From contig NZ_CP076024.1 in NCBI RefSeq assembly GCF_022788635.1, positions 2,046,001 to 2,110,000 on the forward strand: 64,000 nucleotides of DNA, written 5' to 3'. The DNA is from Methylobacter sp. S3L5C. GTDB taxonomy: Bacteria > Pseudomonadota > Gammaproteobacteria > Methylococcales > Methylomonadaceae. Both the position numbers and the translations under genes were made by a program. Position 1 is the first letter of the stretch. The number at the start of each line of letters is the position of its first letter. Positions 46,272 through 55,700 of the stretch are shown piece by piece. The notes beneath the pieces are model-generated. The model was not told where the DNA came from, ran no database searches, and was given only the letters and a program-made list of their open reading frames with translations.

Positions 46272-46350
46272 AAGGGCAAGCCTTTATGGTCGCCCTTAAT
46301 TCAAAAGTAACCCAAGGGTCAACCTAAGGGCAACCGTAAAGGGTTGTCCC
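46272..46350. repeat. two hairpins with AAGGGCAA-type repeat between secD and secF
   Basis: 46272-46297 folds with AAGGGC pairing GCCCTT and a TTTA loop; 46328-46350 folds as GGGCAACC/GGTTGTCCC. Both belong to a GGGCAACC/GTAGGGACAACC-type sequence common as dispersed repeats in AT-rich Gammaproteobacteria. They sit inside an operon, so they may protect or attenuate the mRNA between secD and secF. Confidence 0.55.
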
Positions 46351-46370
46351 TACCTTAAGAAGATTAAACT

Positions 46371-47297
46371 ATGAAGACAACAAACATAAATTTTATAGGT
46401 AACCGAAATATCGCCTTGATATTTTCTGGTGTACTAATGATTCTTTCGATAGGATCGCTGGCTGTCCGCGGATTGCAAATGGGTATTGATTTTACCGGCG
46501 GAACGCTGATTGAAGTGGGTTATCAAAAAGCGGCTGATTTAACGGTACTACGTAATACCTTGGATGCTGAAGGTTTTGGCGATGCCACTGTGCAAAATTT
46601 TGGCACGGCAAAAGATGTCCTGATTCGTTTAAAGCTCCATGAAGGTTTAAGTAGCGCCGATTTAAGTTCCAAGGTACTTGAGGCTATTAATAAAACCACC
46701 GCAGAGCCGGCAAGTGTGCGACGCGTTGAATTTGTTGGACCTCAAGTGGGTGATGATTTGGCCGAGGATGGTTTTTTGGCCTTGCTATATTCAACAGTAG
46801 GGATTTTGGGTTATATTGCCTGGCGTTTTGAGTGGAAATTTTCTACCGGAGCCGTTATAGCGACAGTTCATGATGTTGTTGTTACCTTGGGATTGTTTTC
46901 TGTTTTGGGGCTGGAATTTGATTTGACGGTATTGGCGGCAGTTCTTGCGCTGATTGGTTATTCTTTGAACGATACCATTGTTATTTATGATCGTATTCGT
47001 GAAAATTTTCGGCTAATGCGTAATAAAACGACTGAAGAAATTATGAATATTTCAGTTAATGTCACCTTAAGCCGAACCATCATGACCTCTTTGACGGTAA
47101 TTCTGGTACTTGCATCCTTGTTTTTTCTGGGCGGTGAAGTAATACATAATTTTTCCATCGTATTGTTATTTGGCGTAGTTTTCGGGACTTATTCCTCTAT
47201 TTTTATCGCCAGTCCTATGGCTTTATTATTGGGTATTAGTGCTGAGGATTTGATGATACCGGTCAAAGAAGGTGCGGAAATAGATCGTACGCCTTAA
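46371..47297 (+). CDS. secF: protein translocase subunit SecF
   Basis: 308 residues with six predicted transmembrane helices. The family signature MGIDFTGGTLIEVGYQ lies near the N-terminus and IGYSLNDTIVIYDRIRENFR in the fourth-fifth helix region. Partner of SecD in the inner membrane. The gap of 106 bp from secD is larger than usual and holds repeats. The length matches E. coli SecF (323), slightly shorter. Confidence 0.95.
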   Translation: MKTTNINFIGNRNIALIFSGVLMILSIGSLAVRGLQMGIDFTGGTLIEVGYQKAADLTVLRNTLDAEGFGDATVQNFGTAKDVLIRLKLHEGLSSADLSSKVLEAINKTTAEPASVRRVEFVGPQVGDDLAEDGFLALLYSTVGILGYIAWRFEWKFSTGAVIATVHDVVVTLGLFSVLGLEFDLTVLAAVLALIGYSLNDTIVIYDRIRENFRLMRNKTTEEIMNISVNVTLSRTIMTSLTVILVLASLFFLGGEVIHNFSIVLLFGVVFGTYSSIFIASPMALLLGISAEDLMIPVKEGAEIDRTP

Positions 47298-47339
47298 TGA
47301 TATGATTTGTCGTTTGTCTACAATATCGCGATGATCAGG

Positions 47340-47345
47340 TATAAT
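47340..47345 (+). promoter_or_regulatory. candidate -10 element upstream of ndk
   Basis: A perfect TATAAT lies 55 bp before the ndk start. The best -35-like hexamer, TTGTCT at 47314-47319, is 20 bp away, longer than ideal. This supports ndk having its own promoter after secF, but only weakly. Confidence 0.3.
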
Positions 47346-47400
47346 TACCTACTCAAATTTTTATTTTTTATTTAATGTTACTTTGGAGTTTTAAAACATA

Positions 47401-47832
47401 ATGGCAATAGAACGGACTTTCTCAATTATTAAACCTGACGCAGTTGCAAAAAATGTTATTGGTGAAATTTATAGTCGTTTTGAAAAAAATGACCTGAAAA
47501 TTGTTGCAGCAAAAATGCTGCACCTGACTCAAGAACAAGCTGAAGGTTTTTACGCAGAACACAGTGAACGCGGTTTCTTTAAGGATCTGGTTGCCTTTAT
47601 GATTTCAGGTCCTGTAATCATGCAAGTTCTTGAAGGCGAAAATGCAGTTCTTAAGCATCGTGAAATAATGGGTGCTACCAACCCTAAAGAAGCAGCTGCC
47701 GGAACTATTCGCGCTGATTTCGCTGCCAGCATCGATGAAAATGCAGTACATGGATCAGATGCTGTCGAAACCGCTGCAAGAGAAATCGCTTACTTTTTCT
47801 CAAATAATGAAATCTGTGCAAGAACCCGTTAA
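47401..47832 (+). CDS. ndk: nucleoside diphosphate kinase
   Basis: 143 residues. The fold starts [32 protein letters not shown] and the catalytic His in [12 protein letters not shown] follow. The enzyme transfers the gamma-phosphate of NTPs to NDPs through the phosphohistidine. The length is exactly that of E. coli Ndk. The rlmN start lies inside the end of this gene (26-bp overlap), suggesting coupled translation. Heads the ndk-rlmN-pilW-hisS block. Confidence 0.97.
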   Translation: MAIERTFSIIKPDAVAKNVIGEIYSRFEKNDLKIVAAKMLHLTQEQAEGFYAEHSERGFFKDLVAFMISGPVIMQVLEGENAVLKHREIMGATNPKEAAAGTIRADFAASIDENAVHGSDAVETAAREIAYFFSNNEICARTR

Positions 47833-48934
47833 TTTCAAGCCGGTTAATCCTAAACGGATTAACTTACTCGATTACGACAGAAAAGGTCTTGCGGCCTTTT
47901 TTGTCGATTTGGGTGAAAAACCTTTTCGTGCAACCCAGTTACTTAAATGGATTTATCAGGAAGGTGTCGAAGATTTTGATCTGATGACTAATTTAAGCAA
48001 GTCTTTTCGAGCCTGGCTCAACGAGCATTGTTATCTTGCAACGCCAGAGATTGTGATTGAACAAATCGCCAGCGATGGAACCCGTAAATGGGCATTGCAA
48101 ACCAGTTGCGGCAACCGGATCGAGACGGTTTTTATTCCTGAAGAAGGGCGTGGCACTTTATGTGTATCATCGCAAATCGGTTGTGCGCTAGCCTGTACTT
48201 TTTGTTCTACCGCACAGCAAGGTTTTAATCGTAATTTGACGACCGCAGAGATTATTGGTCAAGTCATTGTTGCGCAAAAACGTTTGGGGACGACCAAAAA
48301 AATCACCAATGTTGTCATGATGGGTATGGGCGAGCCCTTGCTTAATTTTGATAATGTCGTCGCGGCCATGAATTTGATGATGGATGACTTTACCTTTGGG
48401 CTTTCCAAACGACGGGTCACTATTAGTACTTCGGGTGTTGTGCCGGCCATGTATCGATTGACACAAGCCTGTGATGTCAGCCTTGCCGTATCATTACATG
48501 CAGTGACTGATGAATTAAGGGATGAACTGGTTCCGATTAATAAAAAATATCCGTTAAAGATGTTAATGGAAGCGTGCAGGGATAACGCCAAGATTGCACC
48601 ACGACGTACCGTTACCTTTGAATATGTCATGCTTGATGGGATTAATGATTCCATGGAGGATGCTCGTGGACTCATTAAATTATTAAAAACAGTACCGTCA
48701 AAACTTAATTTGATACCCTTTAATCCGTTTCCCAACAACGCTTATCGATGCTCAAGTAAAGACGTCATTAATCGTTTTAAAACAGTTTTAAACGACGCGG
48801 GTATTATCACGACAGTCAGGAAAACCCGTGGTGAGGATATAGATGCTGCCTGTGGACAATTGGTTGGGCAAGTTGAAGATAAAAGTCGCAGACATCTTAA
48901 GATAAAGGTCGTGGGTTTAGAGAGTGCTGCCTGA
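47807..48934 (+). CDS. rlmN: dual-specificity 23S rRNA/tRNA (adenine-C2) methyltransferase RlmN
   Basis: 375 residues from the ATG at 47807 ([14 protein letters not shown]). [20 protein letters not shown] is the conserved N-terminal domain, [10 protein letters not shown] holds the radical SAM cysteines, and the methyl-carrier cysteines lie near the C-terminus ([14 protein letters not shown] for one). It methylates A2503 of 23S rRNA and A37 of some tRNAs. The frame is open further into ndk to 47672, but that part is the shadow of ndk. The start overlaps ndk by 26 bp; the end overlaps pilW by 11 bp. Confidence 0.94.
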   Translation: MKSVQEPVNFKPVNPKRINLLDYDRKGLAAFFVDLGEKPFRATQLLKWIYQEGVEDFDLMTNLSKSFRAWLNEHCYLATPEIVIEQIASDGTRKWALQTSCGNRIETVFIPEEGRGTLCVSSQIGCALACTFCSTAQQGFNRNLTTAEIIGQVIVAQKRLGTTKKITNVVMMGMGEPLLNFDNVVAAMNLMMDDFTFGLSKRRVTISTSGVVPAMYRLTQACDVSLAVSLHAVTDELRDELVPINKKYPLKMLMEACRDNAKIAPRRTVTFEYVMLDGINDSMEDARGLIKLLKTVPSKLNLIPFNPFPNNAYRCSSKDVINRFKTVLNDAGIITTVRKTRGEDIDAACGQLVGQVEDKSRRHLKIKVVGLESAA

Positions 48935-49688
48935 GGCATCAAGCAGTATTATTAATCGCTGTGGTAGTACCTTGTTTTTGGTCGTTGTATTGGCTTCCTG
49001 TACTTCCTCGAATGTAAAGACCACTGGAAGTGATGATCCTGCCAGCATTTATTTGCAGTTGGGAGTCCGCTACATCGATTTAAACAAGTTGGAAGTTGCC
49101 AAAGAAAATTTACAGCTGGCATTACAAAAAGACCCTAATAATACCCAAGTGCATAATGCCTTTGCATTTTTATATGAAAAATTAAATGATTATGATCATG
49201 CAAAAGACCATTATGAAATGGCGTTGGATGGGTCGCCAGATAATTGGAGTGTAGAAAATAACTTTGGCCGGTTTCTTTGCGATCATGGTGAATATGAGCA
49301 AGGAATGGCTTTATTAAATCAGGCATTTTCCAATCAATTAAATGACAGGCAGTGGCTGGCATTAACCAATGCAGGACGTTGCCAGTTGGCAATGCAACAA
49401 AAACAAAGTGCCAAAACTTATTTTAAGCAAGCGTTGATACTTAATAATACTTACGCTCCGGCATTGCTGGAAATGCAAAGAATAAGTTATCAAAGTGGCG
49501 AATATTTGGCGGCAAAAGTTTATTTACAGCGCTATCTGAGTGTTGCAGATCATACTTCAGGAACCTTATGGATTGGTATGCAAACAGAACGTGCATTAGG
49601 TAATGAAGCGCTGGCAAAAGAATACCAACGCTTATTATTGGAAAAATTTCCGCTTTCAGATGAAGCAAAACAAATTAAGCCTATTTAA
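48924..49688 (+). CDS. pilW: type IV pilus biogenesis/stability lipoprotein PilW (PilF)
   Basis: 254 residues. A signal peptide with lipobox VVVLASC gives an outer-membrane lipoprotein. TPR repeats follow ([60 protein letters not shown] and more). The family is the pilotin that assembles the PilQ secretin in type IV pili. GTG start at 48924 overlaps the end of rlmN. The rlmN-pilW-hisS order is widely conserved; in species without pili the gene may be kept by linkage. Pilus genes are not in the window. Confidence 0.87.
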   Translation: MLPEASSSIINRCGSTLFLVVVLASCTSSNVKTTGSDDPASIYLQLGVRYIDLNKLEVAKENLQLALQKDPNNTQVHNAFAFLYEKLNDYDHAKDHYEMALDGSPDNWSVENNFGRFLCDHGEYEQGMALLNQAFSNQLNDRQWLALTNAGRCQLAMQQKQSAKTYFKQALILNNTYAPALLEMQRISYQSGEYLAAKVYLQRYLSVADHTSGTLWIGMQTERALGNEALAKEYQRLLLEKFPLSDEAKQIKPI

Positions 49689-49712
49689 CATTAACAGGCT
49701 ACCCTGACCGAT

Positions 49713-50993
49713 ATGGCAAATAATATACAAGCAATTCGCGGGATGCATGATGTGCTTCCTGAACAAACACCGATCTGGCAGTATACCGAACAGGTGCTTA
49801 GAGATGTACTCAGTGCTTATGGTTATAGTGAAATCCGGCTGCCGATTGTCGAGAAAACAGAGCTTTTCAAGCGCTCTATTGGTGAGGTGACCGATATAGT
49901 TGAAAAAGAAATGTATACTTTTGACGATCGTAATGGCGATTCATTAACTTTGCGTCCGGAAGGAACTGCCGGCTGTCTTAGGGCGTGTCTTGAGCATGGC
50001 TTATTACATAATCAGGTCCACCGGTTATGGTATTACGGGCCTATGTATCGCCATGAGCGTCCACAAAAAGGGCGTTATCGCCAATTTATTCAATTGGGCG
50101 TGGAAACTTATGGCATGTCCGGCCCTGATATTGATGCTGAATTGATTCTGATCATGGATCGCTTATGGAAGAAGTTGGGTATTCGCGATAAAGTGCGTTT
50201 ACAACTTAACTCCTTAGGTACTATTGCAGAACGACTGGTTTATCGGGAAACTTTAGTCACTTATTTTCAGGCACATTTGGCTGAGTTGGATGAAGATAGT
50301 TTACGTCGGCTTGAGACCAATCCTTTACGCATTTTGGATACCAAAAATCCGGCCATGCAAAAACTGGTTGCCGATGCTCCCGAATTAATGGCTTATTTAG
50401 GTGATGAAAGCCTGAAACATTTTAATACCTTGACGGCAACATTGGATGATCTCGGGATAAGCTACGAAGTCACAACACGGTTGGTACGTGGCCTGGATTA
50501 TTATAGTAAAACCGTTTTTGAATGGGTTACTGATGAGCTTGGGTCGCAGGGAACCGTGTGTGCCGGTGGACGTTATGACAGCCTGATTGAGCAATTGGGT
50601 GGAAAGCCTAATTTTGCGGTAGGTTTTGCCATGGGTATTGAGCGTTTGTTGGCTTTGATGGAAGTCTCAGGTAATGTGCCGCTGGCAAGAACCGTCGATG
50701 TATACATGATTCGTGTCGGCGAAACAGCGGAACGGGAAGGTTTGCGTTTTGCTGAAACAATTAGAAATGAAGTCCCGGGGTTAAAGCTGCAAATGAATTG
50801 TGGTGGTGGCAGCTTTAAAAGCCAATTTAAAAAAGCTGATAAAATAGGTGCGGAATATGCCATTATTTTGGGTGAAGACGAAGTCAGTCGCGGAGAGTTT
50901 GGTTTGAAATCCTTACGTAGTGAGCAAGACCAGCAAACGTTATCCCGGGAGCAAATAATTACTTTTTTGCAAGAGCTCTGTGGCTTGAGTTAA
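49713..50993 (+). CDS. hisS: histidyl-tRNA synthetase
   Basis: 426 residues of the class II aminoacyl-tRNA synthetase fold. [16 protein letters not shown] opens the enzyme, motif 2 includes [12 protein letters not shown] and [17 protein letters not shown], and the His-specific motif [16 protein letters not shown] precedes motif 3. Charges tRNA-His with histidine. The length matches E. coli (424). It starts 25 bp after pilW and is followed, after 91 bp, by yfgM, in the conserved hisS-yfgM-bamB-der order. Confidence 0.96.
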   Translation: MANNIQAIRGMHDVLPEQTPIWQYTEQVLRDVLSAYGYSEIRLPIVEKTELFKRSIGEVTDIVEKEMYTFDDRNGDSLTLRPEGTAGCLRACLEHGLLHNQVHRLWYYGPMYRHERPQKGRYRQFIQLGVETYGMSGPDIDAELILIMDRLWKKLGIRDKVRLQLNSLGTIAERLVYRETLVTYFQAHLAELDEDSLRRLETNPLRILDTKNPAMQKLVADAPELMAYLGDESLKHFNTLTATLDDLGISYEVTTRLVRGLDYYSKTVFEWVTDELGSQGTVCAGGRYDSLIEQLGGKPNFAVGFAMGIERLLALMEVSGNVPLARTVDVYMIRVGETAEREGLRFAETIRNEVPGLKLQMNCGGGSFKSQFKKADKIGAEYAIILGEDEVSRGEFGLKSLRSEQDQQTLSREQIITFLQELCGLS

Positions 50994-51084
50994 CCTACTA
51001 TTTGCCGCTTTGATGCGTTGGGCTACCGTCCTCACTTAACCCAACCCTGCAAGCGATTTTTAAAATACCAATAAGAGAAAGTCA

Positions 51085-51732
51085 GTGGAAATTTACGATA
51101 CAGAAGAAGAGCAACTTGATGCAGTAAAAAGATGGTGGAAAGAAAATGGATTTTCTACCATTGTAGGCTTGGTTATTGGCGTTATTGTTATTATAGGTTG
51201 GAATTACTGGCAAAGTGACAAGAAAGTAAAGTCAGGCGAGGCCTCAGCGGTATACAGTCAATTAATCCAGGCGATAGCCGACGATAAAAAAGATAGCGCA
51301 GAGAAACTGGCTGAGCGCATACAGGAACAATATCCCAAGACGGAATATGCCGCTTATAGCGCTCTTTTACTGGCAAAAGTAAAAGTCGGGCAAGGTGATT
51401 TAGCTAAAGCGCAGGCGACTTTAAAACAGATTGCCGAAGGATCCGATAAAGTATTGGCTAATGTTGCGAAAATAAGACTGGTTCGTTTAATGTTGGCCAG
51501 CGGCCAGTTTGAGCAGGGCTTACAGTTAATTAATGATGTCGATCCTGCAACATCATCTGGTTTTTCAGGAAACTATGATGAGTTGGTGGGCGATTTGTAT
51601 GTTGCCTTGGATCGTTTGGATCAAGCGCGAAGTTCTTATCAAAAAGCCTTGGAAAGTGGTTATAAGTCACCGTTATTACAATTTAAAATTGATGATTTAA
51701 CTGCACCTGAAAAAATAGAAAGCCAAAAATAA
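51085..51732 (+). CDS. yfgM: YfgM family tetratricopeptide membrane protein
   Basis: 215 residues. A short cytosolic N-terminus with EEEQLDAVKRWWKENG is followed by one transmembrane helix (about 22-42) and a periplasmic TPR-like domain (AVYSQLIQAIADDKKDSAEK, YSALLLAKVKVGQGDLAKA). Known role: YfgM binds SecYEG and PpiD, helping hand over exported proteins to periplasmic chaperones. The GTG start has AGAGAAAG upstream. It is adjacent to bamB (1-bp overlap). Confidence 0.93.
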   Translation: MEIYDTEEEQLDAVKRWWKENGFSTIVGLVIGVIVIIGWNYWQSDKKVKSGEASAVYSQLIQAIADDKKDSAEKLAERIQEQYPKTEYAAYSALLLAKVKVGQGDLAKAQATLKQIAEGSDKVLANVAKIRLVRLMLASGQFEQGLQLINDVDPATSSGFSGNYDELVGDLYVALDRLDQARSSYQKALESGYKSPLLQFKIDDLTAPEKIESQK

Positions 51733-52925
51733 TGCGCCTGATTACACTTTTAAGCATTTGTTTACTATTACCAGGTTGCGCTGCGTTTGATACTATCAAT
51801 GACTCTGTTTCCGGTATTTCCGATTATTTTCTTGGTGGTGAGGATAATTCGGATCCCCCGGCTATTCTGGTTGAGTATGTTCCTGAAATACAAATCGAAA
51901 AGCTTTGGAATGAAACGGTCGGCGTAGGCACAGATGAACAATCTTTAAAACTGGTTCCATCCATTGGCTTTGGTAAAATACTGGCTGCCGACAGGGATGG
52001 TTTGGTGCAGGCCAGGGATTTGAATACCGGGCGTCTGATTTGGGAAGTAGAAACAGAAGTTCATTTTTCTGCCGGCCCTGGATTGGGTGCCGGAACCGTG
52101 ATTTTAGGTTCCAGTGATGCTGAAGTCGTTGCCTTAAATAGTGAAAATGGTGAGTTGCTTTGGAAATCTCTGGTTTCCAGTGAAGTACTTTCTGTACCGA
52201 TTATTGCCAAGGGTGTCGTGGTGGTTCGCACGACTGACGGAGAAGTTATTGCTCTCAATGAAAAAAATGGTGTAAGGATATGGAATTATGAGCATAATGC
52301 ACCCGCTTTAACGGTGCGCGGCATCGGTGCTCCCATTGTCGTTGAGGATAATGTGATTGGCGGTTACGATAATGGTAAATTAATGGCATTGCGCCTGGCA
52401 GATGGCAAGTATGTCTGGGAAACCAGTATTACCATTCCCAAAGGACGTTCTGAAGTTGAAAGGCTGGTGGATCTTGACGCTGACCCAATAGATGTAGGTG
52501 GCGTTATTTATATTGCCAGTTATCACGGTGGTGCTGTTGCGGTGTCAGAACTGGATGGTGACGTGTTGTGGCGCAACGAGGCCATTTCTTCTTATAATGG
52601 CTTGAGCCATGATTTTCGGTATTTGTATTTATCAGATTCGAATGATAACGTTTGGCAGTTGGATCAACGTAGTGGCGCATCATTATGGAAACAAAAAGAA
52701 TTACATCAAAGAAAATTAACAGCGCCGACAGTCTATGAAAACTATGTTGTGGTAGGCGATTTTGAAGGCTATGTGCATTGGTTGTCTACCACTGATGGCA
52801 GGCAGTTAGGACGTATAAAAGTTGCTGATAGCGCAATAGAAGCCAAGCCTGTCGTGGTAGATAATACTGTTTATATTTATGCAAAAGACGGCACCCTTGC
52901 CGCTTTAAAAACCCGGTCACCTTAA
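51732..52925 (+). CDS. bamB: outer-membrane assembly lipoprotein BamB
   Basis: 397 residues. The signal peptide MRLITLLSICLLLPGC carries a lipobox with the acylated Cys. The rest is an eight-bladed PQQ-type beta propeller with repeated W/L-rich blades (DLNTGRLIWEVETEVHFSAG, NSENGELLWKSL, NEKNGVRIWNYEHN). BamB is part of the BAM complex that inserts barrels into the outer membrane. Its ATG overlaps the yfgM stop by one base, and der starts 6 bp after its stop. Confidence 0.95.
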   Translation: MRLITLLSICLLLPGCAAFDTINDSVSGISDYFLGGEDNSDPPAILVEYVPEIQIEKLWNETVGVGTDEQSLKLVPSIGFGKILAADRDGLVQARDLNTGRLIWEVETEVHFSAGPGLGAGTVILGSSDAEVVALNSENGELLWKSLVSSEVLSVPIIAKGVVVVRTTDGEVIALNEKNGVRIWNYEHNAPALTVRGIGAPIVVEDNVIGGYDNGKLMALRLADGKYVWETSITIPKGRSEVERLVDLDADPIDVGGVIYIASYHGGAVAVSELDGDVLWRNEAISSYNGLSHDFRYLYLSDSNDNVWQLDQRSGASLWKQKELHQRKLTAPTVYENYVVVGDFEGYVHWLSTTDGRQLGRIKVADSAIEAKPVVVDNTVYIYAKDGTLAALKTRSP

Positions 52926-52931
52926 TATACT

Positions 52932-54335
52932 ATGTTACCTGTAATAGCCCTTGTAGGGCGTCCCAATGTTGGTAAATCCACATTATTTAATTATTTAACC
53001 CGTAGTCGGGAAGCTTTAGTCGCAGATTTCCCGGGCTTAACCCGGGACCGTCAATATGGTCGGGTAAAGCATGGCGATCGTCCTTGTCTGGTTGTCGATA
53101 CCGGTGGTATAGCCGATGATGCCGAAGGTATAGAAAGTTTTGCCAGAAAGCAGGTACAAATTGCTTTGGAAGAAGCTGATTTGGTGTTGTTTCTGGTTGA
53201 TGCACGCGAAGGACTGAGTGCCTCAGATAAAGTGATTGCTGACAGCCTGAGAAAACTCAATAAACCCGTACTGTTGGTCACCAACAAAGTTGATGGTATT
53301 GATGCCACCATTGCGGCTGCCGACTTTTATTCGCTGGCTCTTGGCGAGCCTGTGCAGATTGCTGCTTCACACGGTAGAGGCATACCTGAATTACTGCAAA
53401 GAGTCGATCAATTATTACCACCCGACACTGAAGAAACGATTGATGATACCAGTAAAGGTATCGCTATTGCTGTCGTCGGACGGCCTAATGTTGGTAAATC
53501 AACCTTGGTTAACCGGCTGTTGGGTGAAGAGCGGGTTATTGTTTATGATGAGCCGGGTACGACACGCGACAGCATCTATATCCCTTTTGAACGCAGTGGC
53601 AAGCAGTTTACGCTGATTGATACGGCGGGAATGCGCAGGCGCTCCAGAGTTTCAGAGACCATTGAAAAGTTCAGTGTCATCAAAACCTTGCAAGCCATTG
53701 AAAAGTCAAATGTCGTTATTTATTTAATTGATGCACGCGATGGTATAGCCGATCAGGATGCGCATTTATTAGGTTTGGTGATAGAAGCGGGTAGAGCGTT
53801 GATTATTGGTCTCAATAAATGGGATGGCATCACTACCGAGCAAAAAAATACTATTAATCGACAATTGGATGTGAAATTGTCCTTTCTTGATTTTGCTGAA
53901 AAACATCCTATCTCCGCCTTGCATGGCAGTGGTGTTGGCAAGCTGTTTGATGTCGTTTCCAAATTGTATGAAGCAGCGATGATTGATATGTCAACGCCTG
54001 TGTTGACGAGAATACTTAAAGAAGCGACTACTGCGCATCAACCGCCGATAGTTAACACGCGTCGTATCAAGTTAAAATATGCACATCAGGGTGGCCGAAA
54101 TCCGCCTATTGTAGTTATTCATGGCGTACAAACAGATGCGCTGCCGATGTCTTATAAGCGCTACTTAATGAATTATTATCGTGACAAGATGAAATTGTCA
54201 GGGACACCGATACGATTGGAATTTAAGTCACCGATCAATCCCTTTCACGGACAAAAGAAGAAGCTCACCGAGTGGGAAGTACAAAAACGTTTACGTTTGG
54301 CGAAGCGGGCAAAGCCAAATAAAGATCAGGGTTAA
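52932..54335 (+). CDS. der: ribosome biogenesis GTPase Der (EngA)
   Basis: 467 residues with two tandem G domains: [14 protein letters not shown] near residue 8 (first P-loop), DTGG, TNKVD, then [20 protein letters not shown] near 181 (second P-loop), [11 protein letters not shown] and NKWD. A C-terminal KH-like domain binds the 50S subunit. Double-Era GTPase essential for 50S assembly. It is the last gene of the yfgM-bamB-der unit; tpx follows after 63 bp. Confidence 0.97.
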   Translation: MLPVIALVGRPNVGKSTLFNYLTRSREALVADFPGLTRDRQYGRVKHGDRPCLVVDTGGIADDAEGIESFARKQVQIALEEADLVLFLVDAREGLSASDKVIADSLRKLNKPVLLVTNKVDGIDATIAAADFYSLALGEPVQIAASHGRGIPELLQRVDQLLPPDTEETIDDTSKGIAIAVVGRPNVGKSTLVNRLLGEERVIVYDEPGTTRDSIYIPFERSGKQFTLIDTAGMRRRSRVSETIEKFSVIKTLQAIEKSNVVIYLIDARDGIADQDAHLLGLVIEAGRALIIGLNKWDGITTEQKNTINRQLDVKLSFLDFAEKHPISALHGSGVGKLFDVVSKLYEAAMIDMSTPVLTRILKEATTAHQPPIVNTRRIKLKYAHQGGRNPPIVVIHGVQTDALPMSYKRYLMNYYRDKMKLSGTPIRLEFKSPINPFHGQKKKLTEWEVQKRLRLAKRAKPNKDQG

Positions 54336-54398
54336 AGGTTAAAATAATTTGGATATTTAACCTGTTCTTTTTATCATTATCACAATAAGGATTAAGTC

Positions 54399-54896
54399 AT
54401 GGCAACGATTACATTTCAAGGCAAACCACTGCATACCTCTGGGGAATTACCGTTAGTGGGTAGTAAGGCCCCTGACTTTTCTCTGGCAAACGGTAAATTA
54501 GAAGATGTAAGCCTGGCAACTTACGCCGGTAAAACGAAAGTGCTTAATATCGTGCCCAGCTTGGATACGCCTACCTGCGCGGCTTCAACGCGTAAGTTTA
54601 ACGAGAAGGCTGCACATTTTCATAATACCGTGGTGTTGGTTATTTCCGCTGATTTACCGTTTGCACAATGCCGATTTTGTGAGATTGAAGATTTAACTCA
54701 TGTTATTCCTTTATCAACCTTCCGTTCTAGTTTTGCCGACGATTATGGTGTCAAACTGGTTAATACTTTTCTTGCCGGATTAACGGCTCGGGCAGTCATT
54801 ATTATTGATGAGCATGATAACGTTATTTATACCGAATTAGTAAGCGAACTTGCTAATGAACCTGATTATGAAAGTGCGTTGCTGGCGTTGAAATAA
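54399..54896 (+). CDS. tpx: thiol peroxidase Tpx
   Basis: 165 residues of the atypical 2-Cys peroxiredoxin class. The peroxidatic Cys lies in DTPTCAASTRKF, the resolving Cys in LPFAQCRFCEIEDL. The Cys in AQC is where E. coli Tpx has Ser, giving one additional Cys next to the resolving one. Reduces H2O2 and alkyl hydroperoxides using thioredoxin. Slightly shorter than the usual 167-168. It has its own terminator (54986-55019). Confidence 0.93.
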   Translation: MATITFQGKPLHTSGELPLVGSKAPDFSLANGKLEDVSLATYAGKTKVLNIVPSLDTPTCAASTRKFNEKAAHFHNTVVLVISADLPFAQCRFCEIEDLTHVIPLSTFRSSFADDYGVKLVNTFLAGLTARAVIIIDEHDNVIYTELVSELANEPDYESALLALK

Positions 54897-55344
54897 CCGG
54901 TGAGTCGTATTTAAAAGGCCGGAAATATTTCAAAGACAAGCTCTCTGTCGATAGTCGTTTCATATCGTTATCACATAATTTTAAGACCAGGCCGTATGAC
55001 GACAAAGCCTGGTTTTTTTGTCTTGACTGTTGCAGCTTTAATTTAAATATAAAGTAATGCCTATTCGTGGCAACATCTCTTGTAACGTTCATATCTCCAG
55101 TATCATTCGTTGAGAGTAATAATTCTCGTCTTATATATAAGTGTTGTCTCCTTGCTATTGCGTTGAATCTTAGGCTTGTTTTGCTGGCTTTCGGAAATCT
55201 TTAGCGCAAACGGCTGCCAAGTGATGAAAAAACAACGGCGTTAATTATCTTTAGTTTGTTTAGCGGCTTGGTTTTATGGATAATGGAGTTATAGTCTGAA
55301 TATTTTTCAATAGATTCAAGAGTTTCAATACAAGGTTTGACGAT
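54897..55344. other. intergenic region with tpx terminator
   Basis: 448 bp between tpx and oadG. The left third has the tpx terminator (54986-55019). The remainder is AT-rich, including a TATATATAAG stretch near 55132-55141 that could contribute a -10 for oadG. No ORF is supported. Confidence 0.45.
54986..55019 (+). terminator. intrinsic terminator of tpx
   Basis: ACCAGGC (54986-54992) pairs with GCCTGGT (55007-55013) around a 14-nt loop and is followed by seven T. It lies 90 bp after the tpx stop. Confidence 0.85.
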
Positions 55345-55584
55345 ATGACAGAAATGATGAGTAGTGGAGTTGAGTTGATGTTGGCTGGAATGAGCATTGT
55401 CTTCCTGTTTTTGACTATGCTGGTTATTGCGATTAATCTTATGTCATCACTGGTGCAGCGGTTTTTTCCGGATGCCCCCGTTTTGGTGGCAGTCCCTAAG
55501 GTTTCCAGCGGTATTGATAAAAGCATCATTGCCGCAATTACTGCAGCGGTGCATCAGCATCGAAGCAAACATAAAAAAAATTAA
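55345..55584 (+). CDS. oadG: oxaloacetate decarboxylase gamma subunit
   Basis: 79 residues. One N-terminal transmembrane helix (about 9-33, GVELMLAGMSIVFLFLTMLV) is followed by a hydrophilic tail with several His at the end (AAVHQHRSKHKKN), where the gamma subunit binds zinc. It anchors OadA to OadB and speeds CO2 transfer. It is first of oadG-oadA-oadB, the usual order. oadA starts 116 bp downstream. Confidence 0.9.
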   Translation: MTEMMSSGVELMLAGMSIVFLFLTMLVIAINLMSSLVQRFFPDAPVLVAVPKVSSGIDKSIIAAITAAVHQHRSKHKKN

Positions 55585-55700
55585 GTATTTTTGGGTAGAT
55601 GTCTGTAGTGTTTGACCCATACTGTTTATATTAAAAGTATTCAATCGACCCAAAAGGTCAGTGATTAGAACCTGCAAAGGTTCTTGGAGAAATATCAAGT

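Noticed and set aside
47672-47806. Longer N-terminus for rlmN within ndk
   Set aside because: The extra 45 codons are the out-of-frame shadow of ndk, and RlmN relatives start near the [10 protein letters not shown] segment.
53051-53311. Minus-strand frames opposite der and similar long antisense frames across the plus-strand block
   Set aside because: They are complements of well-identified genes and have no independent signals.
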